From the NCBI GenBank assembly GCA_947463775.1, contig CANHVD010000446.1, positions 1-5,442 of the forward strand: 5,442 nt of DNA, written 5' to 3'. Of this stretch, positions 1 through 4,963 are shown piece after piece (position 1 is the first letter of the stretch; every line of letters begins with the position of its first letter). Below the pieces are notes generated by a model. That model was not told the DNA's origin. It worked only from the letters and a program-made list of their open reading frames with translations, and did not search any database. The position numbers and the translations under genes are program-made. This stretch comes from Planctomycetaceae bacterium. Its GTDB lineage: Bacteria > Planctomycetota > Planctomycetia > Planctomycetales > Planctomycetaceae.

Positions 1-1
1 A

Positions 2-133
2 TCAGATTTACCGAATCTGCTTCGATGGGAATTCTCCCGAGTTTTTGGGATTCGAAATCGCCGCCGGCTCGATCTGGGAATCTCGGGGTACTGGGAAGCG
101 TGGGATGTCGCTGAGCCGGCATTTACTCGCTAA
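2..133 (+). CDS. Possible 3' end of an upstream gene (frame uncertain)
   Basis: The frame that begins at base 2 is open from the window edge to a TAA at 131-133. It would end in the residues WEAWDVAEPAFTR and overlap the stop of the minus-strand peptidase gene by four bases, a common arrangement for convergent genes. The other two forward frames are also open here: one stops at 112-114, the other at 159-161. The frame ending at 161 also gives protein-like text (for example PEFLGFEIAAGSIW), so I cannot say which frame, if any, is coding. No family is recognised. A GC-rich inverted repeat lies inside the stretch and could instead mean non-coding DNA. Confidence 0.2.
   Translation, partial: SDLPNLLRWEFSRVFGIRNRRRLDLGISGYWEAWDVAEPAFTR
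63..120. repeat. 8-bp GC-rich inverted repeat with a 42-base loop
   Basis: GCCGGCTC at 63-70 is matched perfectly by GAGCCGGC at 113-120. It sits just beyond the 3' end of the minus-strand peptidase gene, where a terminator would be expected. Neither side is followed by a clear run of T, so it is not a canonical intrinsic terminator. It may be an imperfect transcription end signal or a chance repeat. Confidence 0.35.
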
Positions 134-1179
134 GGCACGAAGCAGGAATCTTTGTGAATAGCCAGACAGAAGGCAGCGATCAGGTCTGAAGCATTCTCCA
201 GATCTGATTCAGCTACCAGCTCCACCGGGCTGTGCATGTAGCGATTCGGAATAGTCACAAGGCCCATCGCACATCCGCCTCGGCTGATTTGAATGGCCGC
301 ACCATCATTGCTGGCTGGGTTACCCAACGCATTAATCTGGACGGGAATTGATTTTTCCTGAGCCTGCTGCATGAGCAACTCCACGACTCGAGGGTTGGCA
401 TTGGGGCCTCGGACGACGACCGCTCCTTTTCCGATCTCGATGCGACCGAATTCGTTTTGATCAATCCCAGGACAATCTGTTGCATGAGTAACATCAACGG
501 CAATCGCAATGTCCGGATTAACCTTGTAGGCACTCGTTGTCGCTCCGCGCAGGCCGATTTCTTCCTGAGCAGAAGACACGGCGACAACTTTGGCAAACGG
601 ATTTCCCTGAGCAATTTTTCTGAGAGCTGTCATGATCACCCAAATTCCTGTTCGATCGTCCATGGCGACTCCGGCAAGTCGACCGTTGCGAAGTTCACGC
701 AGGCAAGGTTCTGGTGTTACGGTGTCGCCGATCCTCACAAGAGACCGCGTTTCTGATTCCGAGATAGAACCAATATCGATCCAGAGTTCTTTCATTTTCG
801 GGACCGTTTTGCGTTCCTCGAGATCCAGCAGGTGGATTGGCTTTCGAGCGATGACTCCCGGGACGGGGCCGGTCGCTGTATGAACCAACATTCGTTGGCC
901 AAGCAGGATCTGCAAATCCCATCCGCCGATCGGATTGACTCGGATGAATCCATAGCTGTCGATGTGCTTAACGATCAGGCCGATCTGATCACAATGAGCA
1001 TCCAGCAGGATCGTGATTGTACCTTGAGGATTGACTGTCGCTGATACATTGCCGAAGACATCGGTCTCGACTTTGTCAGCGAATCCTTCCGCAAAACTAC
1101 GAACGACCTTTTGAATGCTTTCTTCCTGTCCGGAGGTACCAGGAGTCAACAGAAGATCTTTAAGAAACTGGTCAGGCAT
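130..1179 (-). CDS. M42 family metallo-aminopeptidase
   Basis: This is a cytoplasmic aminopeptidase of the M42 family (TET / deblocking aminopeptidase, FrvX/YsdC-like), which removes N-terminal residues from peptides using two metal ions. Family members usually form dodecameric tetrahedral shells that degrade peptides released by proteases. The 349-residue length is typical. The expected active-site residues are all visible: H62 and D64 in AHCDQIG, bridging D174 in VAMDDRTG, catalytic E206 and metal ligand E207 in QEEIGLRGA, D229 in AVDVTHATDCPG and H316 in YMHSPVE. Residues of about 65-165 form the inserted PDZ-like dimerisation domain usual in the family. The start ATG is at 1177-1179, preceded only by a weak GAG-type ribosome site. 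Substitutions near the first ligand (C63 and Q65, where many relatives have M and E) are minor. Substrate preference cannot be read from the sequence. The gene stands alone and is divergent from the HDOD gene. Confidence 0.95.
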   Translation of the reverse strand: MPDQFLKDLLLTPGTSGQEESIQKVVRSFAEGFADKVETDVFGNVSATVNPQGTITILLDAHCDQIGLIVKHIDSYGFIRVNPIGGWDLQILLGQRMLVHTATGPVPGVIARKPIHLLDLEERKTVPKMKELWIDIGSISESETRSLVRIGDTVTPEPCLRELRNGRLAGVAMDDRTGIWVIMTALRKIAQGNPFAKVVAVSSAQEEIGLRGATTSAYKVNPDIAIAVDVTHATDCPGIDQNEFGRIEIGKGAVVVRGPNANPRVVELLMQQAQEKSIPVQINALGNPASNDGAAIQISRGGCAMGLVTIPNRYMHSPVELVAESDLENASDLIAAFCLAIHKDSCFVP

Positions 1180-1364
1180 GGCATGCTCGGGTCGAGTTAA
1201 GGTTTTGGGGATAAGTTCACGCTGCGAATGCTACGAGACTTGCGGACGGTCTGTCTCTGTCTGCGGGATCTTTAATTCGGATGTGTGGACCGTCAAACGA
1301 GTTTCCTGTGCCGGTGTTTTTGTGATCTCTGGTTGTGGCGATTTGAGGCGGGTGAGATTGGACT

Positions 1365-1417
1365 AATCGTCATGTTCAACGCGGCATTCCCGCATTAAGC
1401 CTCTCGGATGACGAATT
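1365..1417. repeat. Nested inverted repeat upstream of the HDOD gene
   Basis: TCGTCAT at 1367-1373 pairs perfectly with ATGACGA at 1408-1414. Two further A-T pairs are possible if A1415 is bulged. Inside the loop a second small stem is possible, GCGG at 1381-1384 with CCGC at 1390-1393. It lies about 130 bases before the HDOD start and upstream of the proposed promoter, so it would act as a DNA site or belong to an independent transcript. The total pairing is modest and chance is a real alternative. Confidence 0.3.
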
Positions 1418-1486
1418 CCTGGAAAGGTCGGCAAGGAACGTTTTGGGGCGTCGATCAGGAAAGAGAGCAGATCGTTCAATGCATTT

Positions 1487-1513
1487 TTGCAATTGAATTC
1501 CTGCATTTATACA
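1487..1513 (+). promoter_or_regulatory. Candidate sigma70-type promoter for the HDOD gene
   Basis: TTGCAA at 1487-1492 and TATACA at 1508-1513 each match four of six consensus bases, with a short 15-base spacer. Transcription would start near 1520, giving a leader of about 30 bases before the ATG at 1550. The region is locally AT-rich compared with its surroundings. TGCATTT occurs at 1480-1486 and again at 1502-1508, flanking the -35 element. Planctomycete promoter consensus is poorly constrained, so this is tentative. Confidence 0.3.
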
Positions 1514-1538
1514 CCTTTGGTCCTGCTGATTGGCTACC

Positions 1539-1542
1539 GGAG
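1539..1542 (+). promoter_or_regulatory. Ribosome binding site (GGAG) fixing the HDOD start
   Basis: GGAG lies seven bases before the ATG at 1550. The alternative in-frame TTG at 1487 has no ribosome site at normal spacing and would overlap the proposed -35 element, so the ATG is preferred. Confidence 0.6.
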
Positions 1543-1549
1543 TCCGCTG

Positions 1550-2476
1550 ATGTCTCTTCAGGCCGCCGCCGCGTTCACAAGTTCTGCCGCTGACGAAACC
1601 AACCTTATCCTCCTTCCGCCGCATGTGCAGCAGAGCCTCGAATCTAATGGGCCTCTGCCTGTATTGCCATGGCTTGCTGTGCGGGCGGTCGAAATCTCTG
1701 AAGATCCGGACTGTTCCATCAACGAATTTGTGGCTCTGATCGGGCGCGATGTTTCACTGCTGTCAGGCATCTTGAGCTTCGCTAACAGCGTGTTCTATGG
1801 TGGCGGCAAGCCGATTTCGAATGTACGTCAGGCGGTGATACGCCTGGGAATGCGGACCTGTCGAAACCTGATCCTCACATCATGTATTTCCAGCCTCATG
1901 GGCCGGATGTCGATGAAGCAGGAATGGATCCGAGAATCTCTGGCGCGACATGGGTACGTGACTGCTGCAGTTTGTCATGCGCTTAATCAGCGTCTGCTGC
2001 TTGGCTATGACGGTGAAGAATTTACGGCTGGCCTGGTGCACGACATCGGTCGAACACTTCTGGCTTCATGCTTCAGCGATGAGTTTCAGGAATTTGACGG
2101 TCTGACTTTTGAAGAATCGTCTGCAATCGTTGATCACGAGTTCTCCATCATTGGGACGTCCCATGCGGAAGCCGGTGCATATTTTGCGACGAAGAGCGGC
2201 TTGCCTTCTGTTCTGATCGAAGTCATTCGGCACCATCATAATCCGGACCGTGCAACCGGCGACCGTCGTCTCGTTGCCCTCGTGGCTGCAGCGGATGACA
2301 TTGCAAATCATTTGCAGCGATTCGACACTCCGGAAAACTACGACGCTTCGACCAATAAAGGGCTGATTCTTCTGGAGCGGTTGGGTGTGACTAACGCGGT
2401 TACTCTGATTTCTGCGGATGCTACGGAGATTCTGAAAGATGCTGATACTGTTGCCGGAAACATGGCCAAGCTCTGA
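1550..2476 (+). CDS. HDOD domain protein
   Basis: This is a single-domain HDOD protein (308 residues from the ATG), a relative of HD phosphohydrolases usually found in bacterial signalling. After a short, alanine-rich, poorly conserved N-terminus, the HDOD region starts near residue 36 with LPVLPWLAVRAVEI. The region DVSLLSGILSFANSVFYG (67-84) and the block ISNVRQAVIRLGMRTCRNL (89-107) are characteristic of the family. The HD superfamily histidines and aspartates are unusually complete: H134, H164-D165 in GLVHDIG, H196, H205 in SHAEAGA, H228-H230 before NP, and D249-D250. Metal binding is therefore possible, although many HDOD proteins are thought to be non-catalytic. There is no receiver, GGDEF, EAL or kinase domain attached, and no signal peptide or membrane segment, so it should be cytoplasmic. 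An in-frame TTG at 1487 would add 21 residues but lacks a ribosome site. The gene ends in its own terminator and looks monocistronic. The output and partner are unknown. Confidence 0.9.
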   Translation: MSLQAAAAFTSSAADETNLILLPPHVQQSLESNGPLPVLPWLAVRAVEISEDPDCSINEFVALIGRDVSLLSGILSFANSVFYGGGKPISNVRQAVIRLGMRTCRNLILTSCISSLMGRMSMKQEWIRESLARHGYVTAAVCHALNQRLLLGYDGEEFTAGLVHDIGRTLLASCFSDEFQEFDGLTFEESSAIVDHEFSIIGTSHAEAGAYFATKSGLPSVLIEVIRHHHNPDRATGDRRLVALVAAADDIANHLQRFDTPENYDASTNKGLILLERLGVTNAVTLISADATEILKDADTVAGNMAKL

Positions 2477-2523
2477 GAAGCTGAGTTGTCTTTGATATTT
2501 GCTGGTGAGCAGCTTCAATTCAT

Positions 2524-2564
2524 GAACCCTCTGGCGATGAATTTGTCAGAGGGTTCTGTGTTTT
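2524..2564 (+). terminator. Intrinsic terminator of the HDOD gene
   Basis: GAACCCTCTG at 2524-2533 pairs perfectly with CAGAGGGTTC at 2547-2556, a ten-base stem. It can be extended inward by a C-G pair and two G-U pairs, leaving a seven-base loop. A T-rich stretch (TGTGTTTT) follows. It begins 47 bases after the HDOD stop codon. Confidence 0.8.
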
Positions 2565-2592
2565 GTCAGACTTCGAATGTACGTTGGAATTG

Positions 2593-2615
2593 GCCTGTGC
2601 ACTCAGGCTTTTTTT
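2593..2615 (+). terminator. Second intrinsic terminator, upstream of the TerC-family gene
   Basis: GCCTG at 2593-2597 pairs with CAGGC at 2604-2608 around a six-base loop. Seven consecutive T residues (2609-2615) follow at once. This is a textbook rho-independent terminator. It is either a backup for the HDOD terminator or, less likely, an attenuator in a leader of the TerC-family gene, which starts 137 bases further on. Confidence 0.75.
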
Positions 2616-2635
2616 GCGTCATTACGCAGTCGCAA
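2614..2635 (+). repeat. Alternative small hairpins after the second terminator
   Basis: TGCGT at 2615-2619 can pair with ACGCA at 2624-2628 around a four-base loop. Alternatively TTGCG at 2614-2618 can pair with CGCAA at 2631-2635. The two foldings exclude each other. Both begin at the end of the terminator T-run. The stems are only five bases long, so significance is doubtful. Confidence 0.3.
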
Positions 2636-2670
2636 TTTCTCAGTTGTTCAATCTCAGCCGAATCTTCGTT

Positions 2671-2698
2671 TTGCAGAAATTAGCGACTCTTCTATGCT
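2671..2698 (+). promoter_or_regulatory. Candidate promoter for the TerC-family gene
   Basis: TTGCAG at 2671-2676 and TATGCT at 2693-2698 are separated by 16 bases. The match to the sigma70 consensus is partial (three and four of six). Transcription would start near 2705, after the GTG at 2702 and before the ATG at 2753, which agrees with the later start. Confidence 0.3.
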
Positions 2699-2740
2699 TC
2701 GGTGAAAGATTCGATGATCGGCATTGAGATTTGGAAGACA

Positions 2741-2749
2741 GGGACAGGA
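2741..2749 (+). promoter_or_regulatory. Purine-rich ribosome binding site of the TerC-family gene
   Basis: GGGACAGGA precedes the ATG at 2753, with GGGA ending eight bases before the start. No comparable site precedes the upstream in-frame GTG at 2702 or ATG at 2714, so this decides the start. Confidence 0.5.
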
Positions 2750-2752
2750 CTG

Positions 2753-3499
2753 ATGGATGCATATTTGAACGGAGAATCTCTGGCTGCCCTGCTGACATTG
2801 ACTTCTCTTGAGATGGTATTGGGCATCGACAATGTGATCTTCATTGCCATCCTTTGTGGTAAGTTGCCCGAAGCACAGCGGGATAAAGCCAGAACCTTAG
2901 GTTTGATGTTAGCGGTGGTCTCTCGGATCCTGCTGGTGCTGGCTATTGGTTGGGTCATGACGCTGACCAAAGAGTTGTTCGTGATGCTGGGGCATCGGGT
3001 GACTGGGAAAGACCTTATTCTGATCTTTGGTGGTTTGTTCCTGCTGTTCAAGGGTACTCGTGAAATTCATCACAAGATGCAGGATGCACGCAGTTCGGAT
3101 GACAAGCCGAAAAAAATCAGTTCGCTACAAGCCGTGCTGTTCCAGATTCTGATGATCGACGTTGTGTTCTCGCTGGACTCGGTCATCACTGCGGTTGGTA
3201 TGACTGAGGGTCTGAAGCATCCAATTCCCATTATGGTAACTGCGATTATTCTTTCCGTGATGGGGATGCTGGCGTTCTCGAAGGCGATCGTTGTGTTTAT
3301 CGAGCGCAACCCAACGATCAAGATTCTTGCTCTGTCATTTCTGATGTTGATTGGTCTGCTGTTGATGGCAGAAGGCTTTGGACATCATATTCCCAAGGGA
3401 TACGTCTACTTTGCAATGTGCTTTTCCTTCATCGTGGAGATGCTGCAATTGTGGACTTTGAAGCCGCCAAAACCTCCGGCCCCCGAAACGCAGTACTGA
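2753..3499 (+). CDS. TerC family integral membrane protein
   Basis: This is an inner-membrane protein of the TerC family (the YoaE/YgdQ/YkoY/Alx group), for which manganese efflux or metalation of exported proteins has been shown in some members. From the ATG at 2753 it has 248 residues, the family's usual size, and starts directly with the conserved first helix, LLTLTSLEMVLGIDNVIF (13-30). About seven hydrophobic segments are visible, near 10-34, 48-71, 87-100, 125-149, 157-183, 189-208 and 215-234. The two family signature acidic motifs are present: EMVLGIDN (E20, D26) in helix 1 and MIDVVFSLDSV (D136, D142) in the middle. A charged cytoplasmic loop (104-122, rich in D, K and R) separates the two halves. 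The C-terminus is short and proline-rich, with no CBS or CorC domain, unlike the long YoaE-type fusions. An upstream GTG at 2702 would add 17 residues without a ribosome site. No manganese riboswitch of the yybP-ykoY type is recognisable upstream. The exact ion cannot be read from the sequence. Confidence 0.92.
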   Translation: MDAYLNGESLAALLTLTSLEMVLGIDNVIFIAILCGKLPEAQRDKARTLGLMLAVVSRILLVLAIGWVMTLTKELFVMLGHRVTGKDLILIFGGLFLLFKGTREIHHKMQDARSSDDKPKKISSLQAVLFQILMIDVVFSLDSVITAVGMTEGLKHPIPIMVTAIILSVMGMLAFSKAIVVFIERNPTIKILALSFLMLIGLLLMAEGFGHHIPKGYVYFAMCFSFIVEMLQLWTLKPPKPPAPETQY

Positions 3500-3595
3500 A
3501 AAGACCGCCTGGCGATACTGGGTTGCTTCGCTGGGTTGGTTGAGCTTGAGTTGTGGGTTGCAGCTGCTGAGGTTTGACCACGCGGCTTTGGTTTT

Positions 3596-3886
3596 ATGTC
3601 TCGGTACTGCCTGTGGCGCGACAGATTCAAATCCAACAGCTTGTTGACGTGTCATAAACCGACCCGTACGTCTGAAATCGCCCGAAGCGTGGTTTCTGCC
3701 GAGGTGTGCGAGAATTTGGGCGTGACATTGCAAACTTTGTGTGGGAATTACTTCCACGGTCCGGGGATCACTCTGCGGTTTCTGCGAATCGCATTAACTA
3801 CCAACTGCCCACCGGTTGAACTGACGTTGAGCGAGCGTACGATGCGTGGGCTGATCGATTTGCCGCCCATCAACACTTTGTTTTAA
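3596..3886 (+). CDS. Doubtful small open frame before mrp
   Basis: An ATG-to-TAA frame of 96 codons ends 12 bases before the mrp start, a spacing that would suit an operon. No family, signal peptide or membrane segment is recognised. It has five scattered cysteines and is rich in Thr and Leu. There is no ribosome site before the ATG. By hand count the GC fraction rises from about 43% at codon position 1 through about 51% at position 2 to about 65% at position 3. Real genes of this composition have position 1 high and position 2 lowest, so this frame is probably not translated. I list it only because it fills most of the gap. Confidence 0.15.
   Translation: MSRYCLWRDRFKSNSLLTCHKPTRTSEIARSVVSAEVCENLGVTLQTLCGNYFHGPGITLRFLRIALTTNCPPVELTLSERTMRGLIDLPPINTLF
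3816..3843 (+). promoter_or_regulatory. Candidate promoter for the mrp-sufE pair
   Basis: TTGAAC at 3816-3821 and TACGAT at 3838-3843 each match four of six consensus bases and are 16 bases apart. Transcription would begin near 3850, giving a leader of about 50 bases before the mrp ATG. No operator for an iron-sulfur regulator is recognisable. Confidence 0.35.
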
Positions 3887-3898
3887 ACGTCATACCCC

Positions 3899-4963
3899 AT
3901 GCCAACCGCTGAGCAACTGCAGATTCTCGTCTCGAACGTTATCGAACCGATCACCGAGAAACCTCTCGGCGAACTTCGGATGGTGCGAGACACCTTCGTC
4001 AACGGCAATGATGCTCGGGTTCGCATTGAACTGCCGACTCCTGCCTATCCCGATGGCAAAAAACTGGAAGACCTGATCCGACAGCGAATCAAGTTCGCCG
4101 CACCGGAACTTGAGCCCCGGATTGAACTCCACTCGACGGTCAGAGGGAAAGATGCGGGTGGGCGCATTGGCCTGAATGTTCACAACATTATTGCGGTGGG
4201 CAGTGGCAAGGGCGGTGTGGGTAAGAGCACAGTCGCAGCTGCTTTGGCGTGTGGACTCCATTCCTTTGGCTGCCGAGTTGGCTTGATGGATGCGGATGTT
4301 TACGGCCCCAGCATCCCGCATATGATGAATGCGGATGGCCGTCCCGCCGCCACTGAGATGGACGATGAGCATGGCAATAAGTTTATGCGAATGGAGCCGA
4401 TCGACGCAGCGGGCGTTAAGCTCATGTCAATGGGGTTCTTCATTGAACAGGGGCAATCCGTCGTCTGGCGTGGGCCGATGCTGCACAAGGCACTCACGCA
4501 GTTTCTGAAGGATACGGCTTGGGGAGAACTGGATTATCTGATCATTGATCTTCCTCCGGGAACGGGTGACGTCTCTCTGACTCTTGCTCAGCAGGTTGGT
4601 CTGGCCGGAGCCGTCGTCGTATGTACGCCGCAGCAGGTCGCTCTTCTGGATGCGATCAAGGCTGTGGACATGTATCAGAAGGTTAATGTTCCGATTCTCG
4701 GATTTGTCGAGAACATGACGGGAGAAATCTTCGGCCGTGGTGGAGTGCAGAAGGTTTCACAGGAGCTCAAGATTCCGTTTCTCGGTGAAATTCCTCTGAA
4801 CGCTGCGATTCGCGAATACAGTGACCGAGGTCAGGTGATGCAGATGATGCTCGACGACAGTCCTTCGCGCGATGCTTTGCGGAAGATGTGCCAGAACGTT
4901 GCGATGCAGGTCTTCAAAGAGATTGTGAAATCTCCCACGGGTCCTGTACTGGAAATTCTCTGA
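3899..4963 (+). CDS. mrp: Mrp/ApbC/NBP35-type P-loop ATPase without CxxC
   Basis: This cytoplasmic ATPase belongs to the Mrp (ApbC/Ind1/Nbp35) family of iron-sulfur cluster carriers. Its 354 residues are the usual length. Residues 1-85 form a MIP18 (DUF59) domain; about 95-345 form the ParA/MinD-like ATPase. Nucleotide motifs are intact: deviant Walker A GSGKGGVGKST (101-111) with the signature lysine K104, switch I MDADVYGPSIPHMM (130-143), VVWRGPM (188-194), and Walker B LDYLIIDLPPGTGD (211-224). Two features are odd. After FVENMTG (269-275) the sequence goes directly to EIFGRGG, so the CxxC loop that normally follows ENM and binds the shared cluster is missing. In the MIP18 domain the usual TPxCP motif reads TPAYP, with Y50 where the cysteine normally is. 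The only cysteines are C118, C125, C242 and C331, none paired as CxxC. It may still bind ATP and dimerise, but cluster carriage by the standard route is doubtful. The start ATG has no clear ribosome site. It is followed immediately by sufE. Confidence 0.93.
   Translation: MPTAEQLQILVSNVIEPITEKPLGELRMVRDTFVNGNDARVRIELPTPAYPDGKKLEDLIRQRIKFAAPELEPRIELHSTVRGKDAGGRIGLNVHNIIAVGSGKGGVGKSTVAAALACGLHSFGCRVGLMDADVYGPSIPHMMNADGRPAATEMDDEHGNKFMRMEPIDAAGVKLMSMGFFIEQGQSVVWRGPMLHKALTQFLKDTAWGELDYLIIDLPPGTGDVSLTLAQQVGLAGAVVVCTPQQVALLDAIKAVDMYQKVNVPILGFVENMTGEIFGRGGVQKVSQELKIPFLGEIPLNAAIREYSDRGQVMQMMLDDSPSRDALRKMCQNVAMQVFKEIVKSPTGPVLEIL

Larger units (their letters stand above)
1180..1549. other. Intergenic region between divergent peptidase and HDOD genes
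   Basis: This gap of about 370 bases holds no gene I can support. Short open frames on the plus strand (1115-1366 and 1408-1593) overlap the flanking genes, have unnatural composition and lack ribosome sites. What it does hold is a nested inverted repeat at 1365-1417, a looser 7-bp inverted repeat (GACGGTC at 1245-1251, GACCGTC at 1288-1294), and a candidate promoter for the HDOD gene near 1487-1513. I found no convincing promoter for the minus-strand peptidase gene, and no tRNA or known riboswitch shape. Confidence 0.6.
3500..3898. other. Intergenic region between the TerC-family gene and mrp
   Basis: These 399 bases hold no gene I can assign. There is no clear terminator after the TerC-family stop; the best candidate is a weak ACCA/TGGT stem at 3577-3592 followed by TTTA. 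The first part is G/T-rich, with CTGGGTTG at 3518-3525 and 3531-3538 and TGGGTTG at 3554-3560. A 96-codon plus-strand frame spans 3596-3886. The frame beginning at 3598 has protein-like stretches but is broken by stops near 3655, 3673 and 3814. A candidate mrp promoter lies at 3816-3843. A GATTCAAATCC stretch resembles a tRNA T-loop, but its stem does not pair. Confidence 0.5.

Noticed and set aside
1115..1366. Plus-strand open frame of 83 codons overlapping the start of the peptidase gene
   Set aside because: It is rich in Cys, Arg, Ser and Val with no ribosome site or family resemblance, and its first part is antisense to the peptidase gene.
1816..2584. The 13-mer TTCGAATGTACGT occurs at 1816-1828 and at 2572-2584
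   Set aside because: One 13-base match in a window of this size is not far from chance. The first copy is inside the HDOD coding region, and the flanks do not extend the match.
2702..2752. Upstream GTG (2702) or ATG (2714) start for the TerC-family protein
   Set aside because: Neither has a ribosome site. The added residues are not TerC-like, and the proposed promoter would start transcription after 2702. The ATG at 2753 fits the family N-terminus.
2616..2752. yybP-ykoY manganese riboswitch before the TerC-family gene
   Set aside because: It was looked for because of the family link, but the conserved core motifs and the paired arms expected of it are not seen in these 137 bases.
2692..3051. 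Minus-strand open frame of 119 codons
   Set aside because: It lies antisense to the well-conserved first half of the TerC-family gene and is a shadow frame.
3610..3650. GATTCAAATCC resembling a tRNA T-loop
   Set aside because: The flanking bases do not form a five-base T-stem, and no acceptor, D or anticodon arm can be placed around it.
3335..3757. Long minus-strand open frame of 140 codons
   Set aside because: It is largely antisense to the end of the TerC-family gene, whose family assignment is clear, and the translation is rich in Gln, His and Ser with no recognisable domain.
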